This document shows, in pieces, positions 1 through 8,273 of a stretch of 32,757 nucleotides of DNA. The stretch's first letter is position 1; every line of letters begins with the position of its first letter. The DNA is from Candidatus Eiseniibacteriota bacterium (GTDB lineage: Bacteria > Eisenbacteria > RBG-16-71-46 > SZUA-252): the NCBI GenBank assembly GCA_005893265.1, contig VBOX01000003.1, positions 1-32,757 on the forward strand, in the 5' to 3' direction. The position numbers and the translations under genes are program-made. A model generated the notes under the pieces. It worked only from the letters and a program-made list of their open reading frames with translations. It was not told the origin of the DNA and did not search any database.

Positions 1-1
1 C

Positions 2-757
2 ATCCAGGCGCATGGCGTCACTTCGGTGCGCGAATCGGCTCGGACGCGCGACCACACCGAGCGCATGCTGCCGCTCTTCGGCGCCCCGGTCGAGCGGGAC
101 GCGATGTCCGCGCGGGTCCGGGGCCCGGCCACCCTCCACGGGGCGGAGATCGAAGTGCCGGGGGATTTCTCCGCGGCGGCGTTCCTTCTCGCCGCGGCAG
201 CCATCGTGCGCGGGTCGGACGTCACGATCCGGGGCGTCGGCGTCAATCCGACGCGAACCGCCTTCCTGGACCACCTCGCGCGAATCGGCGCCCGCGTGGA
301 ACGCGGAAACGACCGTGTGGCCTCGGAGGAGCCGGTCGCCGACCTGCGCGTGCGTGCGGGCGCGCTCCGCGGGGTGCGTCTCGCCCCCGGTGGCGCGCCG
401 GGGTTGATCGACGAGCTTCCGCTCGTGGCCATCCTCGCCGCGTTCGCGGATGGGAAGACCGTCGTGCGGGGCGCGGAGGAGCTGCGGGTCAAGGAGTCGG
501 ATCGGATCAGCGCGGTCGCCGCCGGCCTCAAAGCGATGGGCGTCGACGTGGATGTGCACCCGGACGGCTGGACGATCCATGGGAAGGGGGGTCGCCTCCG
601 CGGGGGAACCGTCGACGCGGGAGGAGACCACCGCATCGCCATGGCATTCCTGGTCGCGGGGCTTGCGGCGCGGGAAGGCGTCACCCTGCTGGGCGCGGAG
701 TCCTCGCGCGTCTCCGACCCGGGATTCTTGAGCCGTCTGCGGAGCCTTGCGCGTTGA
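2..757 (+). CDS. aroA: 3-phosphoshikimate 1-carboxyvinyltransferase (EPSP synthase), 3' part only
   Basis: EPSP synthase joins shikimate-3-phosphate to phosphoenolpyruvate in the cytoplasmic shikimate pathway to aromatic amino acids. The gene is cut by the left edge and reads open from base 2, so the GTG at 26 is an internal valine codon and not a start. Visible family signatures are SRDHTERML-like residues (here ARTRDHTERML) near the edge, the IDELP segment carrying the expected catalytic aspartate, LRVKESDRI, and GDHRIAMA near the C terminus. Roughly the C-terminal 250 residues are present, covering most of the second half of the usual ~430-residue enzyme. The stop overlaps the TTG start of the next gene by 4 bases (TTGA), which points to translational coupling. 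Identity is very secure. Confidence 0.95.
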   Translation: MQAHGVTSVRESARTRDHTERMLPLFGAPVERDAMSARVRGPATLHGAEIEVPGDFSAAAFLLAAAAIVRGSDVTIRGVGVNPTRTAFLDHLARIGARVERGNDRVASEEPVADLRVRAGALRGVRLAPGGAPGLIDELPLVAILAAFADGKTVVRGAEELRVKESDRISAVAAGLKAMGVDVDVHPDGWTIHGKGGRLRGGTVDAGGDHRIAMAFLVAGLAAREGVTLLGAESSRVSDPGFLSRLRSLAR

Positions 758-2049
758 GGCCCTTCGTGCTCGCGATCGACGGACCCGCGGGGGCGGGAAA
801 GAGCACGACCGCCCGTGGCGTCGCCGGGCGCCTGGGCTTCCTGCACGTCGATTCGGGCGCGATGTACCGGGGCGTTGCGTTGCTCGCCCTGCGCCGGGGG
901 ATCTCCCTGGCGGACGAGTCCTCGCTGGTGAAGATGGTCGCCGGGGCCCGGTTCACGCCGACCCCCGACGGGATGCTCCTGGACGGCGTGTCCATCGAGG
1001 ATTCGATCCGAACCGCGGAGGCGGGCGAATCGGCCTCACGCGTAGCGCTCCATCCGAAGCTCCGCCGAACCCTCGTCTCCATCCAGCGCTCGTTCGCGCA
1101 GGGCCCCGGCCTGGTCATGGAGGGGCGCGACATCGGCACCGTGGTCTTTCCGGACGCGGATCTAAAGATCTTCATCTCGGCGAGCGCCGAAGCACGGGCC
1201 GAGCGGCGTTATCTCGAGCTTCGGGCCAAGGGGGCGAATCCAGATCGGGACTCGATCGTCGAGGCAATCCGCGAGCGGGACCGGCGGGACACCGAGCGCG
1301 AGACGAGCCCGCTGGTGCGCGCACCCGACGCGATCCTTCTCGATACCACGCGCATCGGTCCCGAGGAGCAGGTCGCGCTCGCCGCCCGCTGGGTCGAGCT
1401 CGCGCGCGGGCGCCCGGACCGGGGAACCCTGGTGTATCGGTTCGGCAGCGGGTTCGCCCAGGCCTTCGCCCGCGTCTTCCTCGACTTCCACGTGGAGGGG
1501 TTGGAGCGTATCCCGCGCAAAGGTCCTTTGATCGTGGCGTGCAACCACATCTCCTTTTGGGACCCGCCCTTGGTCGGATCCTCCATCACCAGGCCCGTCG
1601 CCTTCGTGGCGAAGGCCGAACTGTTCGATAATCCTCTGTTCGGGGCCCTGATCCGGTCGTATAATGCCATCCCGATTCATCGGGGGCCGCAGGCCCGCAC
1701 CGGGCTCCGCGGGGCAGAGGAAGTTCTGTCCGCGGGGGGTGCCGTCCTGATTTTTCCTGAAGGGACGCGGAACAAGAGCGGTACGTTGATGCCCCCTCGA
1801 GCCGGGGTGGGGCGTCTGTCGGCGGCCACAAGGTCTCCGGTATTGCCCGCGTGCATCACCGGCTCAAATCAAATCCGTCGCTCGATGCTGCGGCAGGTTC
1901 CGATCCGGATCACATTCGGCTCGCCGGTGATGCCTCCCAGCTCGGGGCAACGGGAGGAAGTGCGCGCGTTCGCCCAACAGATCATGGATATGATCGGGGT
2001 GCTGCGCGAGGACCAGGAGAAACGACATGGACGTGATCGTCGCCGATAA
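754..2049 (+). CDS. cmk-plsC: Fused cytidylate kinase / 1-acyl-sn-glycerol-3-phosphate acyltransferase
   Basis: One 431-residue reading frame carries two enzymes. Residues 1 to about 222 are cytidylate kinase (CMP/dCMP to CDP/dCDP): the P-loop GPAGAGKST lies near the N terminus, followed by HVDSGAMYRG, GRDIGTVVFPDADLKIF and the lid region DRRDTERETSPL. Residues about 225-431 are a PlsC-type acyltransferase that makes phosphatidic acid at the membrane: NHISFWD at 264-270 supplies the HX4D motif (H265, D270) and FPEGTR lies at 334-339. The start is TTG at 754, overlapping the aroA stop. The 3' end overlaps ispH by 23 bases. Separate, adjacent cmk and plsC genes before ispH and rpsA are known from clostridia; here the two are joined without a stop or visible frame change. 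Both active sites look intact, so I infer a working bifunctional protein, unless a missing base at the junction hides two genes. Confidence 0.93.
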   Translation: MRPFVLAIDGPAGAGKSTTARGVAGRLGFLHVDSGAMYRGVALLALRRGISLADESSLVKMVAGARFTPTPDGMLLDGVSIEDSIRTAEAGESASRVALHPKLRRTLVSIQRSFAQGPGLVMEGRDIGTVVFPDADLKIFISASAEARAERRYLELRAKGANPDRDSIVEAIRERDRRDTERETSPLVRAPDAILLDTTRIGPEEQVALAARWVELARGRPDRGTLVYRFGSGFAQAFARVFLDFHVEGLERIPRKGPLIVACNHISFWDPPLVGSSITRPVAFVAKAELFDNPLFGALIRSYNAIPIHRGPQARTGLRGAEEVLSAGGAVLIFPEGTRNKSGTLMPPRAGVGRLSAATRSPVLPACITGSNQIRRSMLRQVPIRITFGSPVMPPSSGQREEVRAFAQQIMDMIGVLREDQEKRHGRDRRR

Positions 2050-2884
2050 CGCCGGCTTCTGCTTCGGGGTGAAACGCGCGATCAAGATGGCGAACGACAC
2101 CATGGATGGGGCCGGAATGCGCGTGAAATCGCTCGGGTCCCTGATCCACAACCCGCAGGTCGTGAATTCCTTCCGGGAGCGGGGGCTGGAAGTCGTGGAG
2201 GATCTCGACAGCGTGGATTCCGAGGACACCGTCATCATCCGATCCCACGGGGTCGGTCCGGAGCTCAGGCAGGACGCGGCGGCGCGAGGGCTCAAGGTGG
2301 TGGATACAACGTGCCCCTTCGTCACCAAGGCACAGCAGTATGCGGCCAAGCTCATCGCCGACGGCTACAAGGTCGTCATGATCGGGGACAAGGATCATCC
2401 CGAGGTGATCGGCGTGGTCGCGCACACGCAGAATCGTGCGATCGTGATCAACACGGTCGCCGAGGCGGAGGCCCTCAAGTTCATCCCGAGGATGGGGGTG
2501 GTGTTCCAGACGACCCATTCGATCGGGCACGTCCAGGAGATCGTGGGCGCTCTCCTGAAGCGCGGTAAGGAAGTGCGCGTGTTCAACACGCTCTGCGGGG
2601 CGACGACCTCGATGCAGAAGACCGCCATCGAGCTCTCGTCGGAAGTGGAGGCGATGGTGATCGTGGGAGGGCGTCAGAGCGCGAACACGGCGCAGCTGGC
2701 GGAGGTTTGCCGCAGGGTGAATCCGCGGGTTCTTCAGATCGAGTCCGCGGATGAAATCCGGGAGGACTGGTTCCAGGGATTGTCCCGGGTCGGCGTTTCC
2801 GCGGGGGCTTCCACTCCCGACGAGGTAATCGCCGATGTTGTGGACCGGATTACGCGCATCGAGCCGAGCCCCGCGGGGGCTTGA
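2027..2884 (+). CDS. ispH: 4-hydroxy-3-methylbut-2-enyl diphosphate reductase
   Basis: IspH is the last enzyme of the MEP pathway and reduces HMBPP to IPP and DMAPP with a [4Fe-4S] cluster. The 285-residue protein has the three cluster cysteines: C12 in AGFCFGV, C96 in DTTCPFV and C190 in NTLCGATT. Substrate-binding segments are also visible: LIHNPQVV, RSHGV, the HPEV motif with its proton-relay glutamate, and GGRQSANTAQL. The ATG lies inside the end of cmk-plsC behind a purine-rich GAGGACCAGGAG stretch. The stop is 62 bases before the S1 start, the same neighbour order as the ispH-rpsA pair (sometimes fused) in clostridia. The presence of ispH means isoprenoids come from the MEP route. Confidence 0.97.
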   Translation: MDVIVADNAGFCFGVKRAIKMANDTMDGAGMRVKSLGSLIHNPQVVNSFRERGLEVVEDLDSVDSEDTVIIRSHGVGPELRQDAAARGLKVVDTTCPFVTKAQQYAAKLIADGYKVVMIGDKDHPEVIGVVAHTQNRAIVINTVAEAEALKFIPRMGVVFQTTHSIGHVQEIVGALLKRGKEVRVFNTLCGATTSMQKTAIELSSEVEAMVIVGGRQSANTAQLAEVCRRVNPRVLQIESADEIREDWFQGLSRVGVSAGASTPDEVIADVVDRITRIEPSPAGA

Positions 2885-2946
2885 ATCAGGCACCACCGGC
2901 CTTCACGGCCGAATTTCATAGAAGAAGCAAGGGGGAACACCAACGA

Positions 2947-4815
2947 ATGGTTCGACGTCATGAAGAGGATGTGGACGTAAAGGACGAGTCGGCGGAGGAC
3001 GCCGAGGTCGAGACAAAGCCCCGGAAGCGCAAGCCGCAGACGAGGCTCATCCATGAGGAGGGCGGCGACGAGGGTACGGTCACCGCCGTCGGCACCCAGG
3101 AGCTCGACCCCGACGAGGACTCCGCGGAGTTGATGGGGCAGTGGCTCCAGCTCTACGAGGACTCGCTCAAGGATCTCGAAGAGGGGGAGATCGTCCGGGG
3201 CCGCGTCCTCAAGATCGACGACAAGGAAGTCACCGTGGACGTCGGATTCAAGTCCGAAGGCGTGATCCCTGTCGAGGAATTCCCGGATCTTGAAGGGGTG
3301 AAGGTCGGAGACGAGATCGAGGTTTTCCTCGAGAAGACCGAGAATCAAGACGGCCTCGTCGTGCTCTCGAAGCAGCGGGCCGATTTCGTCAAGGTGTGGG
3401 ACCGCGTGAAGACCGCCGCGGACCAGGGGCAGCTGGTGGAAGGAAAGCTGGTCCGGAAGATCAAGGGCGGCGTCGTGGTCGACCTCTATGGGGTGGAGGC
3501 ATTCCTCCCGGGATCGCAGATCGCGCTCCGGCAGGTGCAGAACGTGGACTCGCTGATCGGCCAGGGGATGGAGTTCAAGATCATCAAGCTCAACAAGAGG
3601 CGCCGGAATATCGTCGTCTCTCGGCGCGCCGTCCTCGAGGAGCATCGGGCCAAGCAGAAGAGCGAAATCATCCAGGAGCTGGCCAAGGACCAGATCCGCG
3701 AGGGCGTGGTGAAGAACATCACCGATTTTGGCGCCTTTGTGGACCTAGGCGGTATCGACGGCCTCCTGCATATCACCGACATGTCCTGGGGGCGGGTGAG
3801 CCACCCCTCCGAGCTGGTCTCGATCGGCGAGAAGGTAAAGGTGAAGGTCCTCTCGTTCGACCCGGAGAAAGAGCGGATCTCGCTCGGCATGAAGCAGCTC
3901 ACGCCGTATCCGTGGGAGGACGTCGACAAGCGGTATCAGGTCGCTCAAAAGGTCAAGGGCAAGGTGGTCTCGATCACCGACTACGGCGCCTTCGTCGAGC
4001 TGGAAAAGGGCATCGAGGGGCTCATCCATATCTCGGAGATGTCCTGGACGCGGCACGTGAGGCATCCTTCCAAGGTCGTCGCGATCGGCGATCAAATCGA
4101 AGCGGTGATTCTCAAGATCGACAAGGAAAACGAGAAGATCTCGCTCGGCTTGAAACAGACAGAGCCGGATCCGTGGCTCACGCTCGACCAGCGGTTCCCG
4201 ATCGGCACCAAGCTCACCGGAAAGGTCCGGAACCTGACCAACTTCGGCGCCTTTGTTGAAATCGAGGAGGGAATCGACGGCCTCGTCCACATCAGCGATA
4301 TGTCGTGGACCCGGCGCGTCGTGCACCCCAGCGAGGTGTTGAAGAAGGGGGACAAGGTCGACGTCGTGGTCCTCTCGATCGACAAGGACGCGCGCAGAAT
4401 CTCTCTCGGCTTGAAGCAGGTGAGCGAGGATCCGTGGCCCACGCTTGCTGAGAAGTACATTCCGGACCTGATTGTGAAGGGAAACGTGGTCCGGCTTCTG
4501 GATCGCGGCGTGATCGTGGATCTGGAGGAGGGCCTCGAGGGCTTCATCCCGCTCTCCCAGCTGGGAGTGGATGGGCTCAAGAAGCCGGCGGACAGCTTCA
4601 AGGTCGGAGACGAAATGAACCTCAAGGTCACCCGCGTGGACACGCAGGCGCATCGGATCATCCTCAGCGTCCGCGCCTGGCTTGCCGATCAGCCGCAACC
4701 GGTTCAGGCCGAGTTCCAAACCAAGTTCAAGCCCAACCCGTCCGCGGAATCCTCCGGTGAGGAGACCGTCGTGGCCGAGGTGGAGGAGACCGGGGACGCG
4801 GCAACCGAGTTTTGA
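2947..4815 (+). CDS. rpsA: 30S ribosomal protein S1 (six S1 domains)
   Basis: S1 binds mRNA on the 30S subunit and promotes initiation on structured or weak-SD messages. The 622-residue product has an acidic, low-complexity N-terminal stretch of about 75 residues and then six OB-fold S1 domains, starting near residues 79, 161, 251, 335, 422 and 508. Domains 3 to 5 are the most alike, repeating (I/L)T(D/N)(F/Y)GAFV, HI(S/T)(D/E)MSW and ISLG(M/L)KQ. A TTG at 2881 would extend the frame by 22 residues, but I chose the ATG at 2947 because a strong SD (AAGGGGGAA, 2929-2937) sits 9 bases upstream. Six domains match the E. coli layout, whereas low-GC Gram-positive versions usually have about four. 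The C terminus is a short acidic tail. The next gene starts 6 bases after the stop. Confidence 0.96.
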   Translation: MVRRHEEDVDVKDESAEDAEVETKPRKRKPQTRLIHEEGGDEGTVTAVGTQELDPDEDSAELMGQWLQLYEDSLKDLEEGEIVRGRVLKIDDKEVTVDVGFKSEGVIPVEEFPDLEGVKVGDEIEVFLEKTENQDGLVVLSKQRADFVKVWDRVKTAADQGQLVEGKLVRKIKGGVVVDLYGVEAFLPGSQIALRQVQNVDSLIGQGMEFKIIKLNKRRRNIVVSRRAVLEEHRAKQKSEIIQELAKDQIREGVVKNITDFGAFVDLGGIDGLLHITDMSWGRVSHPSELVSIGEKVKVKVLSFDPEKERISLGMKQLTPYPWEDVDKRYQVAQKVKGKVVSITDYGAFVELEKGIEGLIHISEMSWTRHVRHPSKVVAIGDQIEAVILKIDKENEKISLGLKQTEPDPWLTLDQRFPIGTKLTGKVRNLTNFGAFVEIEEGIDGLVHISDMSWTRRVVHPSEVLKKGDKVDVVVLSIDKDARRISLGLKQVSEDPWPTLAEKYIPDLIVKGNVVRLLDRGVIVDLEEGLEGFIPLSQLGVDGLKKPADSFKVGDEMNLKVTRVDTQAHRIILSVRAWLADQPQPVQAEFQTKFKPNPSAESSGEETVVAEVEETGDAATEF

Positions 4816-4821
4816 CGTGAG

Positions 4822-6162
4822 ATGACGGACGTCACGATTTCGCCCGAGGGGTCGCGGAAGGCCCCTCGGGTTTCTTTTTGGACGCTGGGGTGCCGCTTGA
4901 ATCAGTACGACACCGCGGCGCTCCGCGCCCGAATCCTGGATTCGGGGCACATCGAAGTTCCCGCCGGATCGGCCGATGCGGACGTCGTGTTCGTGAACAC
5001 GTGCACGGTCACCGCGCGCGCCGACCAGGAGGCTCGCCAGCTCATCCGGAAGATTCACCGCTCGCAGCCCGGTGCGAGGATCGTGGTGACCGGCTGCTAT
5101 GCGCAACGGGCCCCCGAGGAGCTCCGCCCGCTCGCGGGAGTGACCGCGGTCCTGGGCTCCGCCGAGCGGGACGAGCCTGAAGCTCTGATGCATGCGGTCC
5201 GTTCCAGAACGCCCTTCGTTCACGTGGGCGCGGGGCGGGCGAACCGCGATTTCAAGACCGTCGCGCCCGTCCTGGTCGGGCGCTCACGCGCCCTTCTCAA
5301 GGTCCAAGACGGCTGCGATTCCTTCTGTGCCTTTTGCATCGTCCCCTACGTACGCGGACGGGCCCGTAGCCTCCCGCACGAGGAGGTCCTGGCGCGCGCG
5401 CGAAGGCTTCTTCATGCGGGCTTCACCGAGATCGTGCTCACCGGCGCGGATCTCGGCAGCTATGGCCGCGACCAGGGTGAAACGGAGGCGCTCCCGCGGC
5501 TCGTCGAGGCGCTCCTCGACTTGGGTGACGGTCACAGGATCCGACTCTCGTCGATCGAGCCCAACAAGGTGGACCGGACCCTGGCCGGGCTCATCGGCAG
5601 CGAGCCGCGGCTCTGCCGGCACCTCCACGTGCCGCTCCAGAGCGGCTCGAGCCGGGTCTTGCGCGCGATGCGGCGCGGCTACACCCCGGAGCAGTATGCA
5701 GCCCTCGTATCGGGGGTATCGGCGCGCGGGCCCATCGGGATCGGCGCGGACGTGATCGTGGGCTTTCCAGGCGAGGGCGAGGCGGAGTTTCAAGAGACGT
5801 ATGACTTCCTCGAGAGCCTCCCGATCACGTTCCTTCACGTGTTTCGTTATTCGCAGCGGCCGGGCACGGCGGCCGCGCGCTTGGGTGCCGGCGGGCAGGA
5901 CGGTACCGTCCGGGAGCGCTCGGAGCGGCTGCGCGTCCTGGGTGAAGCGAAGTCAGGGGCCTTCCGCCGCTCCCTCGTCGGCTCGACCCTTCCGGTCGTG
6001 ATGGAATCGGGGCGTGGAAGCCGCGGGCCGATCGCGATGAGCGATGTGTACGTCCCGGTCGAGCTTGATCACGGTCCGGAACGGCGCGGCGGAATCCACA
6101 CGGCCTGCATCGAAGGCGTATCCGGCACCCGTCTCGCGGGGTCTCTCGCAGCAACGGGTTGA
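4822..6162 (+). CDS. mtaB: tRNA (N6-L-threonylcarbamoyladenosine37-C2)-methylthiotransferase, MtaB type
   Basis: This radical-SAM methylthiotransferase is expected to convert t6A37 to ms2t6A37 in ANN-decoding tRNAs. The UPF0004 domain has the three auxiliary-cluster cysteines C24 (TLGCRLNQYDT), C61 (NTCTVT) and C92 (TGCYAQR). The radical-SAM CX3CX2C motif is C165-C169-C172 (GCDSFCAFCIVPYVRG). A TRAM-like RNA-binding tail occupies about the last 60 residues. The LGCRLNQYDT start and the QDGC context resemble MtaB more than MiaB or RimO, so the MtaB call is preferred; MiaB is the alternative. The length of 446 residues is normal. The ATG is 6 bases after the rpsA stop with no strong SD, suggesting cotranscription. 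The stop TGA (6160-6162) lies inside the predicted -35 box of the lapA promoter. Confidence 0.9.
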   Translation: MTDVTISPEGSRKAPRVSFWTLGCRLNQYDTAALRARILDSGHIEVPAGSADADVVFVNTCTVTARADQEARQLIRKIHRSQPGARIVVTGCYAQRAPEELRPLAGVTAVLGSAERDEPEALMHAVRSRTPFVHVGAGRANRDFKTVAPVLVGRSRALLKVQDGCDSFCAFCIVPYVRGRARSLPHEEVLARARRLLHAGFTEIVLTGADLGSYGRDQGETEALPRLVEALLDLGDGHRIRLSSIEPNKVDRTLAGLIGSEPRLCRHLHVPLQSGSSRVLRAMRRGYTPEQYAALVSGVSARGPIGIGADVIVGFPGEGEAEFQETYDFLESLPITFLHVFRYSQRPGTAAARLGAGGQDGTVRERSERLRVLGEAKSGAFRRSLVGSTLPVVMESGRGSRGPIAMSDVYVPVELDHGPERRGGIHTACIEGVSGTRLAGSLAATG

Positions 6163-6187
6163 CCCTCTCGCCGGAGGCCGATATCCT
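6159..6187 (+). promoter_or_regulatory. Predicted sigma-70 promoter of lapA, overlapping an inverted repeat
   Basis: A TTGACC box at 6159-6164 is followed by a 17-base spacer and TATCCT at 6182-6187. The -35 box contains the stop codon of mtaB. A 6-base inverted repeat, CGGAGG (6172-6177) and CCTCCG (6185-6190) with a 7-base spacer, straddles the -10 box and could be an operator or a short RNA hairpin. The lapA ATG follows at 6230 behind a GGGAGGGGA Shine-Dalgarno stretch. Confidence 0.55.
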
Positions 6188-6229
6188 CCGACCTGAATCC
6201 GAAACGCCCCATCCCGGGAGGGGACGCTC

Positions 6230-6556
6230 ATGTGGATTCTCAGAAATCTCGTCTGGCTTCTCATCATGATTGCCGTTGTGGGCTTCGCGATTCTGAACGT
6301 GAACGGGCGCGTCACGGAGGTCAAGCTCCCGGGTGCCGCCTACGTGGACCTTCCTCTGACCCTGGTCCTGTTCGGCGCGTTCGTTCTGGGCATGTTCCTC
6401 GCGTTCGTCATGACCTCGGTTCATTACCTGAAGGGCAGGGCGGCCATCGGCCGCCTCGCCCGTGAGAACCAGAGCCTGAAGGAAGAGCTTCGCGCGCTTC
6501 GCAACCTTCCCCTGGAAGACATGCGGCTCGACGAGGGCAAAGGCGGCAAGGACTGA
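6230..6556 (+). CDS. lapA: LapA family (DUF1049) inner-membrane protein
   Basis: This 108-residue protein has two hydrophobic segments (about residues 4-22 and 42-62) separated by a short loop, followed by a basic, coiled-coil-like tail (GRLARENQSLKEELRAL) typical of the LapA/YciS family. In E. coli LapA is encoded next to LapB and both take part in LPS assembly and in control of LpxC turnover. The next gene here starts on the last base of this stop (TGATG) and is a clear LapB, which strengthens the call. The start ATG is set by a strong SD and by the promoter just upstream. The pair implies an LPS-type outer membrane. The exact biochemical role of LapA is not known from sequence. Confidence 0.87.
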   Translation: MWILRNLVWLLIMIAVVGFAILNVNGRVTEVKLPGAAYVDLPLTLVLFGAFVLGMFLAFVMTSVHYLKGRAAIGRLARENQSLKEELRALRNLPLEDMRLDEGKGGKD

Positions 6557-7695
6557 TGCAGGCGATCTACGCCTTCGTTGTGGGCGGTGGGGTGCTGGCT
6601 CTCATCGGATGGGCCGCCTGGACTCTCTCCGGAGGATTCACCGTCGCCCGGCCTGGGCTGGACACCCCATACCGGCATGGGCTGGACGCGCTCCTCCGGG
6701 GCGACCGCGACGAGGCGCTCCTTGCCTTCACGGAGACGGTGCAGATCGACACTGACAACGTGGACGCGTACATCCACTTGGGAAACCTCCTTCGAGAGCG
6801 AGGGGAGGCCGCCCGCGCCCTCCGCATTCACCGGGAGCTGACGGTGCGGGCGGGGCAGACACCGGCCCAGCAGAGGGCGGTGCGGGAAGGGCTCATCTTG
6901 GACCTCATCGCGCTCGACCGGCCGGAGGAGGCTGTGGAGGAGGCGGAGGATCTCCACGAGCTGGACCCGAAGCACATACGCGCGCTCAGGATCCTGCTCC
7001 GCGCCTATGAAGCGGCCGGGGACTGGGAGCACGCGTTCGAGGCCCGCTCCGAGCTTGCCCGCCTGAACGGGGAGCATGTCCACGGGGAGCTCGCGAACTA
7101 CCGTTCCGCAATTGGCGAGGGGTATCTGCGGACCGGGAAGGTCCGAGAGGCGGAGAAGCATCTCCGGGGCGCCCTCCGGAACGAGCGAAACCACCCCGCC
7201 GCTCTGCTCCGCCTCGGAGACATCTACTACGATCGGGGTCGCCCCGAGCGCGCGGTCGTCCTCTGGAAGGGGCTCGCGCAGACGCATCCGGAGCGAGCCA
7301 ACCTCGTGCTCGAGCGCCTGGAGACCGCGTACTTCGAGGGTGGACGCTTCAGCGAAATGGCGCAGGCTTACGAAGAGATGCTCGCGCGCAATCCTCGGGA
7401 CGCAAGAGTCATGGTCGCGCTCGCGCGGATGCACGTCAAGAAGGGGGACCTCCTCGAAGCGAGCCGCGCCCTCGCCGACGCGCTTGCGATCGAGCCCGAG
7501 TCCCTGTCGGCACGGCTGCTGCTCGTCAGCGTGCACCGGCGGCGCGGCGACCTGAGCGGCGCGCTCGACGAAATGGAAGCGCTCTTGAAAAGGTTCGAAC
7601 GCGCGGAACGCTTCACGTGCGCCGCGTGCGGCGCTGCCTCGGACGAGTACTGGACGCGGTGCCCTACCTGCTCCGCGTGGTCGACGGTCGCGTGA
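6556..7695 (+). CDS. lapB: LapB/YciM-like TPR protein with C-terminal rubredoxin-type zinc tail
   Basis: LapB is a membrane-anchored scaffold that in E. coli links LPS assembly to FtsH-driven breakdown of LpxC. The 379-residue protein has an N-terminal membrane anchor (about 5-25), a run of TPR helix pairs from about 37 to 345, and a four-cysteine metal-binding tail: C355 and C358 (FTCAACG), then C369 and C372 (RCPTCSAWSTV). The CPxCxAW pattern is very close to the rubredoxin-like end of E. coli LapB. Length is normal for the family. It overlaps lapA by one base and the following TPR/SPOR gene by four (GTGA). What LapB controls in this organism cannot be read from the window, as no lpxC or ftsH is present. 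Confidence 0.9.
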   Translation: MQAIYAFVVGGGVLALIGWAAWTLSGGFTVARPGLDTPYRHGLDALLRGDRDEALLAFTETVQIDTDNVDAYIHLGNLLRERGEAARALRIHRELTVRAGQTPAQQRAVREGLILDLIALDRPEEAVEEAEDLHELDPKHIRALRILLRAYEAAGDWEHAFEARSELARLNGEHVHGELANYRSAIGEGYLRTGKVREAEKHLRGALRNERNHPAALLRLGDIYYDRGRPERAVVLWKGLAQTHPERANLVLERLETAYFEGGRFSEMAQAYEEMLARNPRDARVMVALARMHVKKGDLLEASRALADALAIEPESLSARLLLVSVHRRRGDLSGALDEMEALLKRFERAERFTCAACGAASDEYWTRCPTCSAWSTVA

Positions 7696-8273
7696 AGCCC
7701 ACCCCGCGGGTCCTCGTGGCCCTCGCCAGCGCCGGAGTCTGCCTCGTGGCGATGACCGCCTCGCTCGTCGCCGAGCGTCCGCCAGCCGGCGAGCGCTTCA
7801 AAAGGCCCCCGCCGGTCCGCGGAGGTCCGCGTGGTCTCGTGGAAGAGCGGCGGGTCACGGATGCGCAGCGGGCCGTGGACCGCGGCCGGATCGAAGAAGC
7901 GCGGGCACTCTTGAAAGGGGTCGATCCCGCGTTGCTTCCGCGCGGCCTGGGTGAAGAGGCCGCCTTCCTTTCCGCCACCGTCGCGGAGGACGCCGTCACG
8001 GTGGACCGCCTGCTCGATGAATATCTGAAGAACTACCCGCGCGGTGTTCACCGGCGCGCCGCCGCTCTGGCGCTCGCCAAGAGCCAGTACGCCCAGGGGG
8101 ACTACCGCGAGGCTGAGAATCCCGCGGGGACGCGGTGGGAGCCCTCCAGTTTTTCAAATCAGCCAAAGGAGACCTGGAGGGGAGCAGCGAAGAGGAGCCC
8201 TACTACTTCGCGGTCGCCGAGGCCGCGCTCCGCGCGAGCAGACCTCGGGAGGCCGTGGAAGCCCTCAAGGTGA
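7692..8273 (+). pseudogene. TPR/SPOR envelope protein, 5' part before an apparent frameshift
   Basis: The GTG at 7692 overlaps the lapB stop (GTGA) and starts a membrane-anchored or exported protein: a basic start, then a hydrophobic stretch at about residues 7-27, a proline-rich linker, and helical TPR-like repeats (RIEEARALLKG, YPRGVHRRAAALALAKSQYAQGDYREAE). A longer start at 7617 lies inside lapB and is unlikely. TPR-like sequence in this frame ends near base 8125 and becomes arginine/serine-rich out-of-frame sequence up to the stop at 8273. The same kind of TPR sequence continues in another frame from about 8130, which belongs to the 3' part listed next. Adding one G to the GGGG run at 8126-8129 would join both parts into about 339 residues. 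A sequencing or assembly error is the simplest explanation; a true mutation or programmed shift is possible. Confidence 0.75.

Noticed and set aside
3180-4690. Tandem DNA-level repeat in rpsA
   Set aside because: The similarity is at protein level between S1 domains and not a DNA repeat array.
3745-5223. Open frame of about 490 codons on the - strand opposite rpsA and mtaB
   Set aside because: Its apparent repeats are mirror images of the S1 domains; rpsA on the + strand explains them.
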